Part shown: in pieces, positions 60,353 to 64,000 of the stretch
Layout: each line of letters begins with the position of its first letter
Numbering within the stretch: position 1 is the first letter of the stretch
Assembly (NCBI GenBank): GCA_033439255.1
Contig: CM065881.1
Location: 3,472,001-3,536,000 of the forward strand
DNA: 64,000 nucleotides
Origin: Hericium rajendrae
Taxonomy: Eukaryota > Basidiomycota > Agaricomycetes > Russulales > Hericiaceae
Direction: 5' to 3'
Translations under genes and position numbers: made by a program
The notes under the pieces: model-generated
What the model saw: only the letters and a program-made list of their open reading frames with translations
Databases searched by the model: none
Told to the model about the DNA's origin: nothing

Positions 60353-61014
60353 CTCAGCTCGAACTCAACGGTGGATATGTTGTTTATAGATTATAGGGAT
60401 AGTAATGTGGAGAATCGAGAGCAATACGAAAACAATGCGAAAGCCAAAAGACGGGCGGGCGCGAACCAGTCGCAGGTAGTGATGGGAGAGGGAAAAAGAG
60501 ACTGGGAGGTTGCGTCCAACGGGCGACGGGTATATATAGGGCGGTGGAATTCGTGTCAGCCTAGGACGGTCTTGGACGAATGTCTGTCTGAGGCTGACCG
60601 TCACGATCTCAACATCGGAAACGAACTCCCCCCGATCTGGACTAGTGTTAGTGTGTGCGTAATGTCCTCCCTGGTAGTTCTTGAAGGAATACATTGCGAT
60701 ATCTGCCTGGAATGAGTTCGAAGAACAATAAAGCAAGAGATAAATTCGATACTCGGCGCATATGAGGCTCCTGGAACCTGTTATCGTTTTAATTCTGCCG
60801 TTGATTTTTGTCGGTGTATGTTGGACCACGCCGTGGGCTTACCGTTAACAGTGTAACCCTCAGGTTGCTTCGGACAGCCAGAAACGTTAAAAAGTACGGA
60901 ATACATACCGAAAACGCAGCATACCCAGAAGCTTTGATATGAATCGACGATAGCGCGGGAGGTAATATATAGGATCGAGATGCAAGAACTGACAACAAGA
61001 AAAGTCTATGTGCT
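60353..61014. promoter_or_regulatory. Upstream region of the secreted protein gene
   Basis: A TATATATA at 60531-60538 (reads the same on the minus strand) lies about 180 bases before the minus-strand ATG and is the likely TATA box. The rest holds the 3' flank of the uS12m gene. No gene seen. Confidence 0.55.
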
Positions 61015-61620
61015 CTATACCTTCTTCGGCTTTTTCGCTGAAAGAGACAAATTCAGGCAATATAGCGGTTATCACAGAGAACGAGCATACCTCCATATCG
61101 ACTGCGCGCCGTAACCCTGTTCACGACTCCTCCAAAGTCCAAAGCCCCACGGACGAGCTTGTACCTGCAACGCATACATATTCAGTGACTACCTCCAGCG
61201 CATTGGTCGGCCGACACACTTTACACCGGGCAGATCCTGGGCACGACCGCCTCGTACCAGCACCACACTATGCTCCTGCAAATTGTGCCCTTCTCCAGGG
61301 ATATAGGCTTGCAGCGTCTTCCCATTCGTGAGTTTAACACGCGCGACCTTTCGCTTCGCACTGTTCGGCTTCTTGGGCTTAGCAGTGAAAATCTGGACGC
61401 AGACACCTTTCTTCTGGCAGTTGTTCTCCAGAAGAGGGGCCTTCGAGAGCTGTCTGGTCTTGGGCGATCGCCGACGCATGGCTTGGTTCAGGGTGGCTGA
61501 TGCAGGTGAGGAGGGGTGGAAGGCGCGGATCAGATGTGACTGGAATTGGACGGATGACGGCCGGAGCGACAAGGGTGATAGCGACGAGAGCCGCATCGCG
61601 GTGCGAATGGCGCCGAACAT
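61015..61620 (-). CDS. MRPS12: Mitochondrial ribosomal protein uS12m
   Basis: Minus-strand gene with three exons. Residues 1-45 form a mitochondrial presequence ([23 protein letters not shown]). The S12 core is unmistakable: [76 protein letters not shown], then after an intron [24 protein letters not shown], and after a second intron AKKPKKV. The PKKPNSA loop that sits in the decoding centre is intact. It starts 197 bases from the divergent Nse2 gene. Confidence 0.96.
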
Positions 61621-61817
61621 GATGAGCAGCGCTTGTCGTCGACGTCGACGTCGACGAAGGATATGAGTGAAGTGCTGTCGGCGGCGTCGACGAGCGGCCC
61701 GGCAATGGCCTGTCGGCAAATCGCGCATGGACCTGCCCTAAACTTTCCTGAGGCGCGCAGGCGCGTCGCGTCGCGCTCTTTCGATTGTTATTTACCGAAG
61801 ACTCCCTTCATCTCAGA
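61621..61817. promoter_or_regulatory. Compact bidirectional promoter (uS12m / Nse2)
   Basis: Only 197 bases separate the two divergent start codons, so the genes must share promoter space. A short GTCGAC repeat (about 61636-61655) lies within the uS12m leader. Confidence 0.5.
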
Positions 61818-63111
61818 ATGCCCGCTGCAAGTTCTTCTCGCCGTCGCAGAAATGCAGAGCCTGAATCAGATATTGAAGAGGAACCGACCCAGCAGATGGA
61901 CGTAGACCAAGTGGACGAGGAGGAAGAAGAGGAACAGCCTCGGCGGCGCACGAAGCAGAAGGTCAAACCCGAGAAAGGCGCCGCTAAGAAAGCCGCCAGA
62001 GGAGCAGGATCAGACCAGGAAGAAGATGCGCAGCCATCAGACGGCGAGGAGCCTTTCAACGAGCAGACGTTTCTTAGCAATACGACCATTGACCACCACG
62101 AAAGCCAGAAGCTGATGGGCATGGCTCAGGACTGGGCCTCCATGGAGTCTCAGCTGAAAACCTCTGCAGCCAACCTCCTGACCTCTATTGCTACCTCCGT
62201 TGCGGACTTCGAGGACGACAAAACTGTTGAAAAGGTGGCTTTCACCCCGTTATTTGGTCGCTTCGTGTTGGTGACCTTTTCACGCAGGACCTCACGCGTC
62301 TGGACCTGCTGATGCGCGAACTCATTGATTTGAATGTGGAGATGCAGTGCCACGAGAAGACACTATCCAATTTGCATCAACGCGTCGCGCAAGGCGATGA
62401 AATCGTGAGCTCATACCGCGTTATTAGTTCTGACGACGACTTGACAATGTTACAGAAAGACGTGGTCGAGCGCTATGAGGAAGACGTAAAAGAAAAGCTG
62501 GAGGAGTATCAGAAGAAGACCACACGGCAGAAGTATGCCAAGAACGACGGTTATGCCTCCTTTAAGCAGGGTATCTACGTATGCATGGTCTCTTTTTCTA
62601 TGTCACGGTCGTCTTGCTCATCGGGCTTTAGGAGATTCAACATCCTGACACGGGAATGCCACCATTGGTGGAATTCCTTCCCAAGGGTGCGTTCGGTCTG
62701 CTCGGCTTCTTGAGACGCATCTGATAGCCAGCGCAGAGGACGGAGACGTCAGTGACGACGACGACGACGTCGAAGTTGGCGGCGTCATCCTAGACCTCAA
62801 GTGCCCCATCACATTAACCATGCTCGACAAGCCCGTCACATGGTATACACTCTCGCTTTCTTCCGCATATACCCACGCCTAACTATTCTCGCAGCACGAT
62901 ATGCAAGCACTCGTTCTCCGGCAAGGCCATCATAGAGATGCTAGGTGATAACAGAACCACGAAGAAGATGTGTCCGGCGGCGGGCTGTAACAAGATGATC
63001 TCGCTGAACGACTGCAAACCGGACAAGGAGCTGGAGCGCAAGGTGAAGGCCGCGCAACGACGGGCGGCGCGGCGGGCGGAGGACAGCGACGCGGAGGATA
63101 TTGTCGAGTAG
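61818..63111 (+). CDS. NSE2: Nse2/Mms21 SP-RING SUMO ligase of the Smc5-6 complex
   Basis: Acidic disordered N-terminus (DVDQVDEEEEEEQPRRR), then a long coiled-coil region that would bind the Smc5 arm (LTRLDLLMRELIDLNVEMQCHEKTLSNL; DVVERYEEDVKEKLEEYQKK). After several introns the SP-RING follows: LDLKCPITLTMLDKPV, CTICKHSFSGKAIIEMLG, KMCPAAGCNKMISLNDCKPDKEL, with the C..C-x-H..C zinc ligands in order. The protein ends AEDSDAEDIVE, about 320 residues. Nse2 attaches SUMO to Smc5-6 and other repair substrates. Introns after TVEK, QGIY, FLPK(G) and PVT keep frame. Confidence 0.9.
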
Positions 63112-63574
63112 ACGTTGTTATGGTATAACGCACATGAGTCTATCTGCTTTTTGATGCGGTCCGCGATCTAGTTTCGCATGGCGCATGGGTGCATAAGGCT
63201 TTTTTGTGTCTTACTCGTCTGGTTTTAGGGCTATTGCCGGACGACAGCTTCACGGTGCGTTGCATCTTCGCCTTCGAGCAGAGTCGCGAAAGATAGTTCA
63301 ACTGGGGCGAACTGGGCTCGAGGCAGGCACCGCATGAATTGGTTGGCTGTCCATGAGCGAAGGCACCTTGTACTTGTCCTACCCTGCAAGATCGGCCTGT
63401 GGGAGCCCGAGCGTCGAGCAACATTGTTGCGAGTCCGGGCCCTTTGCGAAGTCTCTGATCCAAATTTACAAGCGCAGCACAAGACATGAATACCATCTGC
63501 AGTTTACAATGATGTTCAATCTACGAATTGTGGAGGAGACTACGACCAAAAGCGAGAGCCAAACGGGCCAACGA
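63112..63574. other. Convergent intergenic, no gene seen
   Basis: Between the Nse2 stop and the deaminase-like stop. Short overlapping frames only. Confidence 0.5.
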
Positions 63575-64000
63575 TTACACCTGTTGTCCACGGATTATTT
63601 CCTGCACATGCTCTATCAAGGTGTCACGTTGCGATCAGACACGCCGTGCAAAGTACGGAAAATCGCACGTACCTTTTAACTTTGAAGCCCAGTTGTGCAC
63701 GGGGGCAGGCTTCTCTGTCTCCGGTATACCAGTGCTACCTGGTCCAGCTCGACGCGCGGCGTCCCGGCCAAGCAGAGCTTCCATATCTTGCTTTATCTCT
63801 CCGATCATCTTCCCTTGAACCATCTTGTCTTGGTCCGTACCCAACTCAGGCGAAACCCACGGCAAACAAATTTCGCCGCGTGTTCCCCTCGTAAAAAAGC
63901 ACTCGTGGAAACCATCGTGCTCTTTGCCCGCAGCGTTGTAAGCATGGATGTACCTGGAACAGCTGTAACACGCCAGCTTCGAGACACCGATGTAGGGATA
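63575..64000 (-). CDS. OTT_1508-like deaminase, C-terminal part (cut by window end)
   Basis: Minus strand, running off the right edge. PYIGVSKLACYSC..YIHAYNAAG resembles the PYIGVSK..C..C zinc-binding segment of the OTT_1508-like nucleic-acid/nucleotide deaminases that are widespread in mushroom genomes. GEICLPWVSPELG follows, then a helical tail (MVQGKMIGEIKQDMEALLG) and, after an intron with a GTACGT donor, EHVQEIIRGQQV and stop at 63575. The N-terminal part, including the catalytic H-x-E, lies outside the window, so activity cannot be judged. Confidence 0.6.

Overview
The window looks like nuclear DNA of an Agaricomycete basidiomycete, most likely a wood-decay polypore. The signs are dense short introns (about 45-70 bases, GT..AG, with CTGAC/CTAAC-like branch sites), a polyporopepsin-type aspartic protease, GMC (AA3-type) oxidoreductases, an NRPS-like reductase, a seven-helix membrane protein of a kind common in mushrooms, and a KDZ-type DNA transposon remnant. 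Exon structures were built by eye from splice sites, reading frame and protein families; no search was run. CDS coordinates run from start codon to stop codon and include introns.

Layout. 1-8.9 kb: an intron-rich small secreted protein, the kinetochore protein Nnf1, a coiled-coil nuclear-type protein, and an inverted truncated copy of the aspartic protease. 9-18.7 kb: the intact secreted aspartic protease, then two divergently oriented GMC oxidoreductase genes. Both GMC genes appear to need a conserved 2-base microexon. 18.9-30.4 kb: relics of an NmrA-like reductase and of the coiled-coil gene, then NDUFAF6 (complex I assembly), an unnamed conserved protein, an aldo/keto reductase, two further GMC relics and a multi-pass membrane protein.

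30.4-45.8 kb is the most interesting part, an apparent specialised-metabolism cluster: a COMT-type O-methyltransferase, a flavin-dependent halogenase, an adenylation-thiolation-reductase (NRPS-like acid reductase) and an NmrA-like reductase. With the GMC oxidases and the aldo/keto reductase nearby, this is the toolkit expected for chlorinated, O-methylated aryl aldehydes and alcohols; the product is inference. The NmrA gene carries a 5.2 kb DNA transposon in its first intron. Its roughly 251-bp terminal inverted repeats each contain a tRNA-like Pol III promoter (A and B boxes) facing outward.

46-64 kb is housekeeping: mitochondrial hot-dog thioesterase, METTL2/6/8-type tRNA m3C methyltransferase, a Rom2-type Rho exchange factor with two DH-like domains in tandem, a large Ser/Thr-rich secreted repeat protein, mitochondrial ribosomal protein uS12m, the SUMO ligase Nse2/Mms21, and the end of an OTT_1508-like deaminase cut by the window edge. 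Several small duplications and relics (protease, GMC, NmrA, coiled-coil gene) show that 5-28 kb has been reworked by local segmental duplication and decay.
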